From Thalassobius sp. Cn5-15 (GTDB lineage Bacteria; Pseudomonadota; Alphaproteobacteria; Rhodobacterales; Rhodobacteraceae), in NCBI RefSeq assembly GCF_022347685.1, contig NZ_JAKRGF010000004.1:248001-312000 (forward strand): a stretch of DNA of 64,000 bases, read 5' to 3'. The notes under the pieces were generated by a model, which worked only from the letters and a program-made list of their open reading frames with translations, was not told the DNA's origin and made no database searches. Both the position numbers and the translations under genes were made by a program. Every line of letters starts with the position of its first letter. Within the stretch, counting starts at the first letter, position 1. This document shows positions 1-7,482 of this stretch, one piece after another.

Positions 1-578
1 CCGAGTTTGACCGCTTCCTTAGCGGGTTTGCCATTTTCTCTGGCAGATGCTTCGGCGTCTTGCTTGGCATTCCACGCGGGGTTCAGGTGGCGCGCAGAAC
101 AACTGGGGTCATCGAATGGCAAGATGAACGCATGGATATGCGGATGTTCTTCATCCACATGCTCGACCACTGAAATCAGGCGATCACCAAAGGTTTCCTT
201 AAGCCAACAGACGTTCAACTCGATCCAGTGCGCGTAGGCTTCCCGGTAAGCGGATTCAGCGGCGACCTGCTTTGTTAAAAGTGGGTACGATGCTACGGCC
301 GTCAGCAATGTATGGCGGTCTTTTCGGATACCGCGACGCGCAGATGTGCCGTCTTTCAGCGCAACTTCGACATAGCCTGATTCAACAATCGCATCATGCT
401 TTTCTCGCACTTGCTGAGGGGATAATCCATAGATCAGATTTGGCGGCTCTGGGTTCTCCACATGCTGGCAAAACTCGGGCGCTCGACCCGCTTCATCGAG
501 GATCTGCTGCACACTTTGACCAATCTTGTTGGCTTTGCGCGAATAGCTTTGAATATGCAAAAACTGAGGGCCTGACAT
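1..578 (-). CDS. MobV/Pre-family plasmid mobilisation relaxase, 5' part only
   Basis: The gene starts at ATG 578 and stays open to the window edge, so about 192 N-terminal residues are visible and the 3' end is missing. It opens MSGPQFLHIQSYSRK and carries the histidine-rich relaxase motif HxDExxPHxH (HVDEEHPHIH) at residues 140-149, followed by a Pro five residues later. That motif is the metal-binding signature of MobV/Pre relaxases, which nick oriT and start conjugative mobilisation of small plasmids and integrated elements. The start sits on the same strand as repC, after an inverted-repeat cluster at 624-757. The RBS is weak. Motif and N-terminal layout make the family assignment good; the substrate oriT is not known. 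Confidence 0.85.
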   Translation of the reverse strand, partial: MSGPQFLHIQSYSRKANKIGQSVQQILDEAGRAPEFCQHVENPEPPNLIYGLSPQQVREKHDAIVESGYVEVALKDGTSARRGIRKDRHTLLTAVASYPLLTKQVAAESAYREAYAHWIELNVCWLKETFGDRLISVVEHVDEEHPHIHAFILPFDDPSCSARHLNPAWNAKQDAEASARENGKPAKEAVKL

Positions 579-623
579 TATTGGCGACCCCAGTGAGATG
601 AAACACAATATTGACCGACTATT

Positions 624-757
624 GAGTTGATAAACAACTCGTCGGGCAAGACGCTGCGCCCCTGCACCCAGCCAGCGGCTTTGCCGCCGATCCGTTCCGG
701 ATCGAAGCCACCGTTGGTGGCTGCAACCCCAGCCCGCGCCAGCCTTTTAGTGGGCGC
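624..757. repeat. Cluster of short perfect inverted repeats between repC and the relaxase gene
   Basis: Consecutive hairpins on the + strand are GAGTTG-ATAAA-CAACTC (624-640), GCGGC-TTT-GCCGC (675-687), GATCCG-TTC-CGGATC (689-703), GCCACC-GTT-GGTGGC (707-721), an overlapping GGCTG/CAGCC (719-734) and GCGCC/GGCGC (736-757). All arms quoted are exact. The cluster lies just upstream of the MobV relaxase and just downstream of repC. That is where oriT of MobV plasmids usually lies, and a replication origin or structured RNA is equally possible. Which one it is cannot be told from sequence alone. Confidence 0.7.
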
Positions 758-830
758 GCGGTCTGATATTGCAAAGGGGGCTTTGAGTGAACAAAAAACC
801 TGTGGAAGCCTTGCATCACGCATCATTTCT

Positions 831-1916
831 CTACCCGCCCACATGGCTGATCAGTTCCCCGAATAGGCTGTTGATGACAGCGCCCTGACGCGCTTCTGAT
901 CGCGCCATACCGATGAACGCTCCGGCGGCGTCCCGAACGCGATAGCCGTCAGCGCGTTCAGAGTTGCGATCAGCGATCATGAGGCAGAGTGCTGTTCGCT
1001 CCGGCCCTAAAGCGTCACAATGACGCTGCCATACGCCCGTCTTGATCCCGAGCTGACCAGCCCTTTCCCGCACCGCCATCTGGATCGTTTGCCAACTGAG
1101 CTGGCCACGGTTGTCTAGCGCGTTCCAGTACAGCTCGATAATCTCTCGCAGTGGCGCGCTCGCTAGCAGCGCCACTTGGGCAGGCGTTGTGCGGACCGGC
1201 TGCGTGGTAGGCCGTTTTTCAGCGGTACAAGTTTTATTGATATTTTCTTTACTTGTATTGAGTGCGGGTGAAATGTCGCACTGGTGGGACTTTTCACCCC
1301 TACTGATCTCCGCAGAAAAATCCTCCCAGACCGCTTCGAGCGCTTCCGCCACCTGCCTGAGACGCTCGAAATTGTGGATCGTAGACGGCCGTCGATTGGG
1401 CAAGATGCCTTCGGCAGCTTCCATCGCCTCCTCGCTGCCGAGCCTTCGAATGTCTCCGAACAGTTTCTTGATTTGGATGCGCAACCGATCAAATTCAGTC
1501 TCTTCGAATATGGCCGTTTTTGCTGCTACTTGGATTTCGACCGCTTTGGTGATCAATGGGCCGAGATTGATCCCGAACTCATGACGGATTTCCCCATCTC
1601 TGCGGGTTCCTCCACGTCGGCTGTGGTCGGCGGCGGTCTTCGCCAAGAAGCCGCGCTCACAAAGTGACGCTTCGATACGGGCAATCTGACGAGGGTCCAG
1701 TTTCGCACGCGTTGCAATCTTGGTGACAGAAGTCCAAAAGCTGCAAATCCGGCCAGCGCTGAAATCCTCTTCCATTGTGTTTGTGAAGGCGACCTTCAGA
1801 TAGGCGATTGCGCCCTTACTCAGGCCGAGCTGGGATCGAGCGGTTTCGATCAGCCCAAAGAATTGCCAACGCGTCATTCCATCCGGCAAACCGCCATGTG
1901 TGAGGTACTGTGTCAT
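831..1916 (-). CDS. repC: RepC-type plasmid replication initiator
   Basis: The 361-aa protein fits the RP-C/RepC family, the initiators of alphaproteobacterial repABC-type and related plasmids. The N-terminal half carries a winged-helix-like region (about residues 15-115) ending in a short GINLGPLI motif. The C-terminal part shows the family pattern ERTALCLMIADRN followed by a glycine-rich segment and a terminal SLFGELISHV. ATG 1916 is chosen over GTG 1922 because GGAGG lies 7 nt before the ATG but only 1 nt before the GTG. The ATG overlaps the TGA of an upstream open frame (ATGA). No repA or repB is visible upstream; nnrU, a chromosomal-type gene, begins about 250 bp away. This suggests an integrated or truncated replicon. 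Confidence 0.85.
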   Translation of the reverse strand: MTQYLTHGGLPDGMTRWQFFGLIETARSQLGLSKGAIAYLKVAFTNTMEEDFSAGRICSFWTSVTKIATRAKLDPRQIARIEASLCERGFLAKTAADHSRRGGTRRDGEIRHEFGINLGPLITKAVEIQVAAKTAIFEETEFDRLRIQIKKLFGDIRRLGSEEAMEAAEGILPNRRPSTIHNFERLRQVAEALEAVWEDFSAEISRGEKSHQCDISPALNTSKENINKTCTAEKRPTTQPVRTTPAQVALLASAPLREIIELYWNALDNRGQLSWQTIQMAVRERAGQLGIKTGVWQRHCDALGPERTALCLMIADRNSERADGYRVRDAAGAFIGMARSEARQGAVINSLFGELISHVGG

Positions 1917-2130
1917 GACCACACCTCCGGTCCGGAGCTTGCGGGATTCTGGGGTTTCTGGTAGTCAGGGAGGGCAATGAACTTTTGTTTGTCGTCGGAC
2001 AGGGCTGCAACCCTTCCGGCGACTTTCTTTTTGGCTGTCCAGTTCTCAAAAAAGTTGGAACTGCACCTTGTAAGCCATTGATTCCCTATGACGGTGCTAT
2101 TTGGACCTTTTAGCGGTAAGCTGTTGAAAC
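1913..2130 (-). other. Junction segment upstream of repC, possibly a gene remnant coupled to repC
   Basis: An open frame runs through this segment and stops with TGA overlapping the repC ATG, the classic ATGA coupling. It ends KVAGRVAALSDDKQ and then a Pro-rich tail that I do not recognise. Its only possible starts lie around the nnrU stop, so if it is a protein, its real 5' end has been lost or it is a remnant. An inverted repeat CAGTTC (2040-2045) and GAACTG (2058-2063) sits inside it. The boundary between the plasmid-type module and the chromosome must fall here or up to the nnrU hairpin. Confidence 0.35.
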
Positions 2131-2140
2131 TTCTTGGTTC

Positions 2141-2158
2141 ACCCCGTTCTGCCGGGGT
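2141..2158 (-). terminator. Hairpin after nnrU
   Basis: ACCCCG and CGGGGT form a perfect 6-bp stem with a 6-nt loop about 10 nt after the nnrU stop. No T-tract follows on the minus strand, so it may be a weak terminator or an mRNA 3' end stabiliser. Confidence 0.45.
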
Positions 2159-2168
2159 CGCCAGCAGT

Positions 2169-2852
2169 TCAGCCAATAGGATAAGCGCCCAGCACTGGAC
2201 CGTGGCTGTGCAGCAATCCCATGTAAAGCCCCAATGTCAGCATCAGGCGCTGGGTCAGGTCTGCCCATGAGGATGGTATATGCAGCAGCGGGGCGTTTTG
2301 CATTGCGGTCAGCTGCGCTTGCCAATTCGGATCCTCGCGCTTGTTGCGGCGGTCGATCAGGCGCATGCCGAGGAGGGCGAAGAGGGTGAAGATCCCAAAC
2401 AGTAGCGCATGTGCCAGCTGACCATTCGGTACCGTATGGGCCGCAGACCACAGGGCCAGCGCGGCCAGAACCGGATGGCGGGTCAGGCGGATGATACCGG
2501 CGCGGGTGGGGTCGAAACGGTCATTGTGCCGCCCGCCGAAGGAAAACGGATTGGGGCGTGCAATGCCGAAACACAAGATCATGCAGACCGGCGCCATTAC
2601 GATGAGCGGCACCAGATTTTGCCATGGCGCCCAGTGCCATAACTCCACCACCGGTGCACGGCCTGCCGCCATCAGCAGCCAGTAGAGGGCAATAAGCGAT
2701 AGCAGTCCGTAGCCGATGCCAAAATTGCGTTTGCCAAATCGGCCCAGTAGCGCAGTTTTTACAGCCGGGCGTGTGGGAAGGTTATGGGCGACAAAGAAGA
2801 GGATGAAGGCTGCAATATATTCTGCCCAGCCAATCATCATGTCGCTGACCAT
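2169..2852 (-). CDS. NnrU family membrane protein
   Basis: The 227-aa protein has five or six hydrophobic helices and the family landmarks: NLPTRP near the start, FGKRNFGIGYGLLSL, then RLTRHPVLAALALWSAAHT with the conserved RHP, and NGQLAHALLFG. NnrU-family proteins are integral membrane proteins linked by genetics to denitrification and NO metabolism in rhodobacteria, and many are annotated without known function. It starts 2 nt after the pncB stop on the same strand, so the two are probably co-transcribed. No denitrification genes are visible nearby, so a direct role in NO metabolism is not supported by context. Confidence 0.85.
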   Translation of the reverse strand: MVSDMMIGWAEYIAAFILFFVAHNLPTRPAVKTALLGRFGKRNFGIGYGLLSLIALYWLLMAAGRAPVVELWHWAPWQNLVPLIVMAPVCMILCFGIARPNPFSFGGRHNDRFDPTRAGIIRLTRHPVLAALALWSAAHTVPNGQLAHALLFGIFTLFALLGMRLIDRRNKREDPNWQAQLTAMQNAPLLHIPSSWADLTQRLMLTLGLYMGLLHSHGPVLGAYPIG

Positions 2853-2854
2853 CT

Positions 2855-4147
2855 TCAGACCACCACATCCATCGCATGTTGTTGGCCGATGTCGAAGACG
2901 CGCTTGTAGCGTTCGATCTCTGCCTCTGGTCCCATTGCTTTGTTGGGGTTATCCGACAGTTTAACCGTCGGATGACCGTCTGCCGCAACGGCCTTGCAGA
3001 CCAATGAGAAAGGTGAGAGCGCATCGCCGGGCGTCAACCCGCGGAAATCGTTGGTCAACAGTGTGCCCCAGCCAAACGAAGGCCGAACGCGACCGGCGAA
3101 CTGGCGATGCAGCGTCTCGATTTTGTCCACGTCCAGCCCGTCAGAGAAGATGACCATCTTCTGCGTCGGCTCCTCACCGCGCGATTTCCACCAGTTGATT
3201 GCTGTTTCTGCACCCGCAGCGGGATCACCGCTGTCGATGCGGATGCCGGTCCAGCCCGCCAGCCAATCGGGAGCGTGTTGCAGGAACCCTTCGGTGCCGT
3301 ATGTATCGGGCAGGATGATGCGCAGGTTTCCATCGTGCTCTTCCTGCCAGTCGGCCAGTACCTTGTAGGGCGACTGTCTCAGGGCGCTGTCATCCTCGGC
3401 CAATGCGGCATAGACCATTGGCAATTCATGGGCGTTTGTACCGATCGCTTCCAGATCGCGGTTTTTGGCGATCAGGCAGTTGGAGGTGCCGACGAAGTCA
3501 TCGCCCAAGCCCTCGGTCATGGCCTGCACGCACCAATCCTGCCACAAGAAGGAATGGCGACGACGAGTACCGAAGTCCGCGATACGCAGCCCGTCCACCT
3601 GACGCAGGCGTTCGATCTTTTCCCACAGTTTGGTCATGCCGCGCGCATAAAGCACCTGGAGTTCAAACCGGCCCATATCCTTCAGCACAGCGCGCGACCG
3701 CAGTTCCATCAGGACGGACAGCGCGGGGATTTCCCACAGCATCACCTCTGGCCACCTGCCTTCAAAGGTGAGCTCATACTGGCCATCACGCTTTTCCAGT
3801 TGATAGTCAGGCAGGCGCAGCTGTTCAAACCACTCCATAAAATCGGGGCGGAACATTTGGCGCTTGCCGTAAAACGTGTTGCCGCGCAGCCAGGTGCTTT
3901 CGCCGCGGGTCAGTGACAGGGATCTGATGTGATCCAATTGTTCGCGCAGCTCGCCTTCATCAATCAACTCGGCCAGGCGGATATCGCTGGAGCGGTTGAT
4001 AAGGCTGAACTGCACCCGCGTGTTGCGCTGGTTGCGAAACACTGATTGGCACATCAGCAGCTTGTAGAAATCCGTATCAATGAGGGAGCGCACAATGGGG
4101 TCAATCTTCCATTTGTGGTTCCAGACGCGGGCGGCGATATCGACCAT
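2855..4147 (-). CDS. pncB: Nicotinate phosphoribosyltransferase
   Basis: PncB converts nicotinate, PRPP and ATP to nicotinate mononucleotide, the entry step of the Preiss-Handler route to NAD. The 430-aa length and the sequence match the E. coli-type enzyme: LIDTDFYKLLM near residue 22, FGTRRRHSF near 192, the phosphorylatable His in GTNAHELPM (H240), RIDSGDP, and the phosphate-binding SFGWGTLLTND near the C-terminus. It is followed after 2 nt by nnrU and preceded, across a 180-bp gap on the same strand, by pncA, which supplies its substrate nicotinate. Confidence 0.95.
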   Translation of the reverse strand: MVDIAARVWNHKWKIDPIVRSLIDTDFYKLLMCQSVFRNQRNTRVQFSLINRSSDIRLAELIDEGELREQLDHIRSLSLTRGESTWLRGNTFYGKRQMFRPDFMEWFEQLRLPDYQLEKRDGQYELTFEGRWPEVMLWEIPALSVLMELRSRAVLKDMGRFELQVLYARGMTKLWEKIERLRQVDGLRIADFGTRRRHSFLWQDWCVQAMTEGLGDDFVGTSNCLIAKNRDLEAIGTNAHELPMVYAALAEDDSALRQSPYKVLADWQEEHDGNLRIILPDTYGTEGFLQHAPDWLAGWTGIRIDSGDPAAGAETAINWWKSRGEEPTQKMVIFSDGLDVDKIETLHRQFAGRVRPSFGWGTLLTNDFRGLTPGDALSPFSLVCKAVAADGHPTVKLSDNPNKAMGPEAEIERYKRVFDIGQQHAMDVVV

Positions 4148-4326
4148 GGTCTTATCCTTCGGTCTTGTCCTCGGGTGGCGATCTGATGTCGATCTGCCGT
4201 TTCAACACTCTGGCGCAAGGCGGGCGGTGGTCGCGGTCAACCTCTGCTTGAGGGGGTAGGTTTAGTGTGTCCTACGGTGCATTACCAGTGGTCGGGGGCA
4301 GAAATTGCCCCGACCTCAGCTGCGCT

Positions 4327-4923
4327 TCAGGTCAATGTTACGCCCGCGGCCTGCATGCCTGCCTGCGCAGCGGCCAATGAGCCGTCGAAATCAATCGCGC
4401 GGCAGAGCTGCTGCTGCACGGTCACATTGAACCCCAGCTTGGCCGCATCTGTGGCTGAGAAGTTGACGCAGAAATCCGTCGCCAGACCGACCATCACCAG
4501 ATCGGTGATGCCACGGGTGCGCAGGTATCCCTCCAGTCCCGTTGGCGTGGTCTGGTCGTTTTCAAAGAACGCCGAATAGCTGTCGATCGCAGGATTATAG
4601 CCCTTGCGGATGATCAGGTCGGCGCGCGTGGTGTTCAGGCCCGCGTGAAACGCTGCACCCTCGCTGCCCTGAACGCAGTGGTCGGGCCACAGAACCTGCG
4701 GGCCGTAGGGCATGTCGATCATTTCCATCGGGGTTTTGCCAGCGTGGCTGGACGCGAAGGAGGAGTGGCCCGCCGGATGCCAGTCTTGCGTCAGGATCAC
4801 CGTTTGAAACTGATCCATCAGTGCATTAATGCCGGGGACGATCAGGTTGCCCTCTGGTACCGCTAGGGCGCCACCGGGGCAGAAATCGTTTTGCACGTCG
4901 ATCACGATCAGGGCTTGGGTCAT
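4327..4923 (-). CDS. pncA: Nicotinamidase
   Basis: This 198-aa isochorismatase-fold enzyme deamidates nicotinamide to nicotinate. The catalytic triad is visible as D9 (VIDVQNDF), K107 (IIRKGYNP) and C152 (ATDFCVNF). Metal-binding residues lie in DWHPAGH (D47, H49, H53). ATG 4923 is chosen because AAGGAG lies 6 nt upstream and the conserved ALIVIDVQNDF begins at residue 4; an upstream in-frame extension adds a non-conserved Lys-rich leader. It is divergent from the Hsp70-like gene and upstream of pncB on the same strand. Together pncA and pncB give nicotinamide salvage. Confidence 0.95.
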   Translation of the reverse strand: MTQALIVIDVQNDFCPGGALAVPEGNLIVPGINALMDQFQTVILTQDWHPAGHSSFASSHAGKTPMEMIDMPYGPQVLWPDHCVQGSEGAAFHAGLNTTRADLIIRKGYNPAIDSYSAFFENDQTTPTGLEGYLRTRGITDLVMVGLATDFCVNFSATDAAKLGFNVTVQQQLCRAIDFDGSLAAAQAGMQAAGVTLT

Positions 4924-5040
4924 CGGAAACTCCTTTGTTGAGGATGTTTTGCCCTTTTTTTTAGCAATCCTCAATTGCAACGCGCGTCGCTGCGGCGTAT
5001 TTCTGCGCCCTTTCGTAAGAGGGATGGAAAGGGCAGCGCG

Positions 5041-6264
5041 ATGACGGTTCTGGGCATTGATTTTGGCACCTCCAATACTGCGGCGGCTGTGGCGGTGAAC
5101 GGGCGGCCTTTCGTGATCCCGCTGGAGGCGGGTGAGCAGACTTTGCCAACAGCCGTGTTCCTAGATTTTGCCAACCGCCGCACGCTTTACGGTCGTCCCG
5201 CCGCCCGCGCGATGATGGAGGGCGAGGAGGGCCGGTTCCTACGTGCCCTGAAATCCGTGCTGGGCACCCCGCTGGCGCAGGAGAAACGCCAGTTCATGAA
5301 CGAAAAACTTTCGTTGATCGAGGTGGTCGCGCGGTTTCTGGAAGAGCTTCGCAAACGGGCTGAGGCGGCGATTTATCAGGATGTGACCGGCGTACTGTCT
5401 GGCCGTCCGGTGCGGTTCCATTCCGCAGATGAGACACGCAACGCGCAGGCGGCGGCTGATCTGGAACAAGCCTACCGCATGGCGGGGTTCAAAACCGTTG
5501 ATTTCCTGCCCGAACCTGAAGCGGCAGCGCTGGCTTCAGGCGGGCAGGGTCGTAGCCTGATTGTGGATATTGGCGGTGGTACATCTGATTTCACCCTGTG
5601 TGATCGAGATGGTGATGGCTTTCGTGTGCTGGCATCTCAAGGTATCCGGCTGGGCGGCACCGATTTTGATAAGGCGTTGAGCCTTGGCCACGTGATGCCT
5701 CTGCTGGGGTATGGGGCTGAGATAGGCAATGAAATGGGCCCCGGCAGCCACCGCGCGCCGCGGGCGCTTTTTCAGGATCTGGCCAGTTGGGAAAAGATCT
5801 CCTTTGTCTACGGCCCCGCGCTATTGCGCGACGTGCGCCGCTGGGAACGGCTAGCCCATGATCCGCAGTTGTTTTCCCGTTTGGGCGAGGTGTTGGAAAT
5901 GCACCTAGGCCATGACGTCGCCTACGCGGTGGAGGCAGGCAAGATCCGCGCAAATGGCGAGGGTGAGGGTCTCATCCGCCTTGATCCGGTGGAAAAAGGT
6001 CTCAGCGTGAACCTGATGCGCGACCTGATGCAGGCGGAGCTATCGGGCTACGCCGGTCAGATCGCGGCCTGTGCATCTGACACGCTGGCGCAGGCGGGAG
6101 TTGCGCCTCACAGCGTGGACCGGATTGTTTACGTGGGCGGATCCTCCCTTCTTGGGGTTGTGCAGCATCGGATGGAGGCGTTGTTGCCCGATGCGCGGCC
6201 CGAAACATCAGAGGTGTTTACCGCCGTTGTGGATGGTCTGGCACTGGCGGCGGCGGGACGCTGA
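5041..6264 (+). CDS. Hsp70-family (YegD-like) chaperone-type ATPase
   Basis: The 407-aa protein has the actin/Hsp70 nucleotide-binding fold: phosphate-1 motif GIDFGTSN at residues 5-12, EPEAAA, phosphate-2 motif LIVDIGGGTSDFT, and an adenosine motif YVGGSSLL near the C-terminus. It ends shortly after that motif, so it lacks the full substrate-binding and lid domains of DnaK (about 640 aa). This matches the YegD-like group of single-domain Hsp70 homologues, whose function is not well defined. ATG 5041 is chosen because the conserved motif starts at once and GGAAAGGG precedes it. An upstream in-frame ATG at 4975 would run into the pncA promoter region. Confidence 0.9.
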   Translation: MTVLGIDFGTSNTAAAVAVNGRPFVIPLEAGEQTLPTAVFLDFANRRTLYGRPAARAMMEGEEGRFLRALKSVLGTPLAQEKRQFMNEKLSLIEVVARFLEELRKRAEAAIYQDVTGVLSGRPVRFHSADETRNAQAAADLEQAYRMAGFKTVDFLPEPEAAALASGGQGRSLIVDIGGGTSDFTLCDRDGDGFRVLASQGIRLGGTDFDKALSLGHVMPLLGYGAEIGNEMGPGSHRAPRALFQDLASWEKISFVYGPALLRDVRRWERLAHDPQLFSRLGEVLEMHLGHDVAYAVEAGKIRANGEGEGLIRLDPVEKGLSVNLMRDLMQAELSGYAGQIAACASDTLAQAGVAPHSVDRIVYVGGSSLLGVVQHRMEALLPDARPETSEVFTAVVDGLALAAAGR

Positions 6265-6318
6265 ACGACATCCGTCAGGGGTCTTGTTTCATTAGGATGA
6301 AAGGCGTATCCCCGCCGC

Positions 6319-7233
6319 ATGTATATCGTTTGCGCCCTCTACCACTTCACCCGATTCTCTGACCCAGCAGCACTGAAGCCTGCGCTGCTGGAACTGGCTC
6401 TTGAGAAAGGTGTCACTGGCTCTTTGCTGCTGGCACGCGAAGGCATCAATGGTACCATTGCCGGATCGCGTGATGGCATCGATGCGGTGCTGGCGCATGT
6501 GCGCGCGCTGCCGGGCTGTGCGGATCTGGAGTGGAAGGAAAGCACCGCGAAGGACGCGCCGTTCCCCCGTATGAAGGTCAAGCTGAAGAAAGAGATCGTC
6601 ACTATGGGCCAGCCGGATGTCGATCCGTTGGCCAAGGTCGGCCATTATGTGGATCCGCAGGATTGGAACGATCTGATCCGCGCAGACGATGTGGCGGTGA
6701 TCGACACCCGCAATGATTATGAGGTTGCGATTGGCACCTTTGAGGGGGCGGTGGATCCTGAAACTGATACTTTTCGCGATTTCCCTGCGTGGTGGGAAGC
6801 GAACAAAGAGCGGTTTCACAACAAGCGTATCGCGATGTTCTGTACTGGTGGCATTCGCTGCGAGAAATCGACCAACTATCTGATGTCGCAGGGGGTCGAG
6901 GACGTTTATCACCTGAAGGGTGGCATTCTGAAGTACCTCGAAGAAGTGCCGCAGCAAGACAGCAGCTGGGAAGGCGAGTGTTTCGTCTTTGACGCCCGCG
7001 TGTCGGTTGGTCATGGGCTGGCCGAAGGGCCGCATGTGTTGTGCCACGCCTGCCGTCGCCCGATCCTGCCAGAGGATCTGGAGCGGCCAGAGTATGAAGA
7101 CGGCGTCACCTGCCATCTGTGCATTGATGAGAAGTCAGAGACGGACAAAGCCCGTTTCCGCGAGCGTCAGAAACAGATTGAGCTGGCGAAGAAACGTGGC
7201 GAAACCCACATGGGCGGATCGCGCGGGGTTTAA
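6319..7233 (+). CDS. trhO: tRNA uridine(34) hydroxylase, rhodanese-like (YceA/TrhO)
   Basis: TrhO uses molecular oxygen to hydroxylate U34 of certain tRNAs, on the way to (m)cmo5U or mo5U wobble modification. The 304-aa protein has the family's N-terminal domain ([12 protein letters not shown] near residue 40), a rhodanese domain with the active-site Cys in [10 protein letters not shown] (C175, with C181 nearby), and a C-terminal zinc-type Cys cluster (CHACRRPI and CHLC). It starts 54 bp after the Hsp70-like gene with only a weak RBS. I see no sign of specific regulation. Confidence 0.95.
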   Translation: MYIVCALYHFTRFSDPAALKPALLELALEKGVTGSLLLAREGINGTIAGSRDGIDAVLAHVRALPGCADLEWKESTAKDAPFPRMKVKLKKEIVTMGQPDVDPLAKVGHYVDPQDWNDLIRADDVAVIDTRNDYEVAIGTFEGAVDPETDTFRDFPAWWEANKERFHNKRIAMFCTGGIRCEKSTNYLMSQGVEDVYHLKGGILKYLEEVPQQDSSWEGECFVFDARVSVGHGLAEGPHVLCHACRRPILPEDLERPEYEDGVTCHLCIDEKSETDKARFRERQKQIELAKKRGETHMGGSRGV

Positions 7234-7266
7234 CCCGTTCTCAATGAAATGATCTGCGCGGGACAA

Positions 7267-7312
7267 GGCCTTTAGGCCGCCGCGCATCGACGACGCGCGC
7301 CCACGCGGCGGC
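7267..7312 (+). repeat. Two hairpins downstream of trhO
   Basis: GGCC-TTTA-GGCC (7267-7278) is followed by a perfect 9-bp inverted repeat GCCGCCGCG (7276-7284) and CGCGGCGGC (7304-7312). No T-tract follows, so these may protect the trhO mRNA end or slow RNA polymerase. The rest of the gap to 7430 shows no gene. Confidence 0.4.
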
Positions 7313-7430
7313 GATTTCGCTGATCTTGGCGGGATGCAAATAGGGCGGACGGAATTTGCAGGGATAAAGTGGCCAATACAGCGGTGGGATCGCCACCGCG
7401 CGCGCCGTCGATACGTTCCGCTCTCGGCAA

Positions 7431-7456
7431 AGAAAAGGGCCGCCGCAGCAGCCCTA
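7431..7456 (-). terminator. Rho-independent terminator of the thiolase gene
   Basis: On the minus strand GGGCTGC and GCGGCCC form a 7-bp stem (one G-U pair) with a short loop, followed by TTTTCTTT. It lies about 30 nt beyond the thiolase stop. Confidence 0.75.
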
Positions 7457-7482
7457 TCCTAATTCTGTGATGCAATCAGACC

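Noticed and set aside
624-757. CRISPR array or integron attC interpretation of the hairpin cluster
   Set aside because: The arms differ from hairpin to hairpin and there are no equal repeats with spacers, nor an integron layout.
578-844. An 88-aa minus-strand frame whose TAA overlaps the relaxase ATG
   Set aside because: It runs through the inverted-repeat cluster, overlaps the end of repC, has no clear RBS and no recognisable protein features. The cluster explains the region better.
7272-7475. A 67-aa minus-strand frame between trhO and the thiolase
   Set aside because: It covers the thiolase terminator and hairpins and has no RBS or family.
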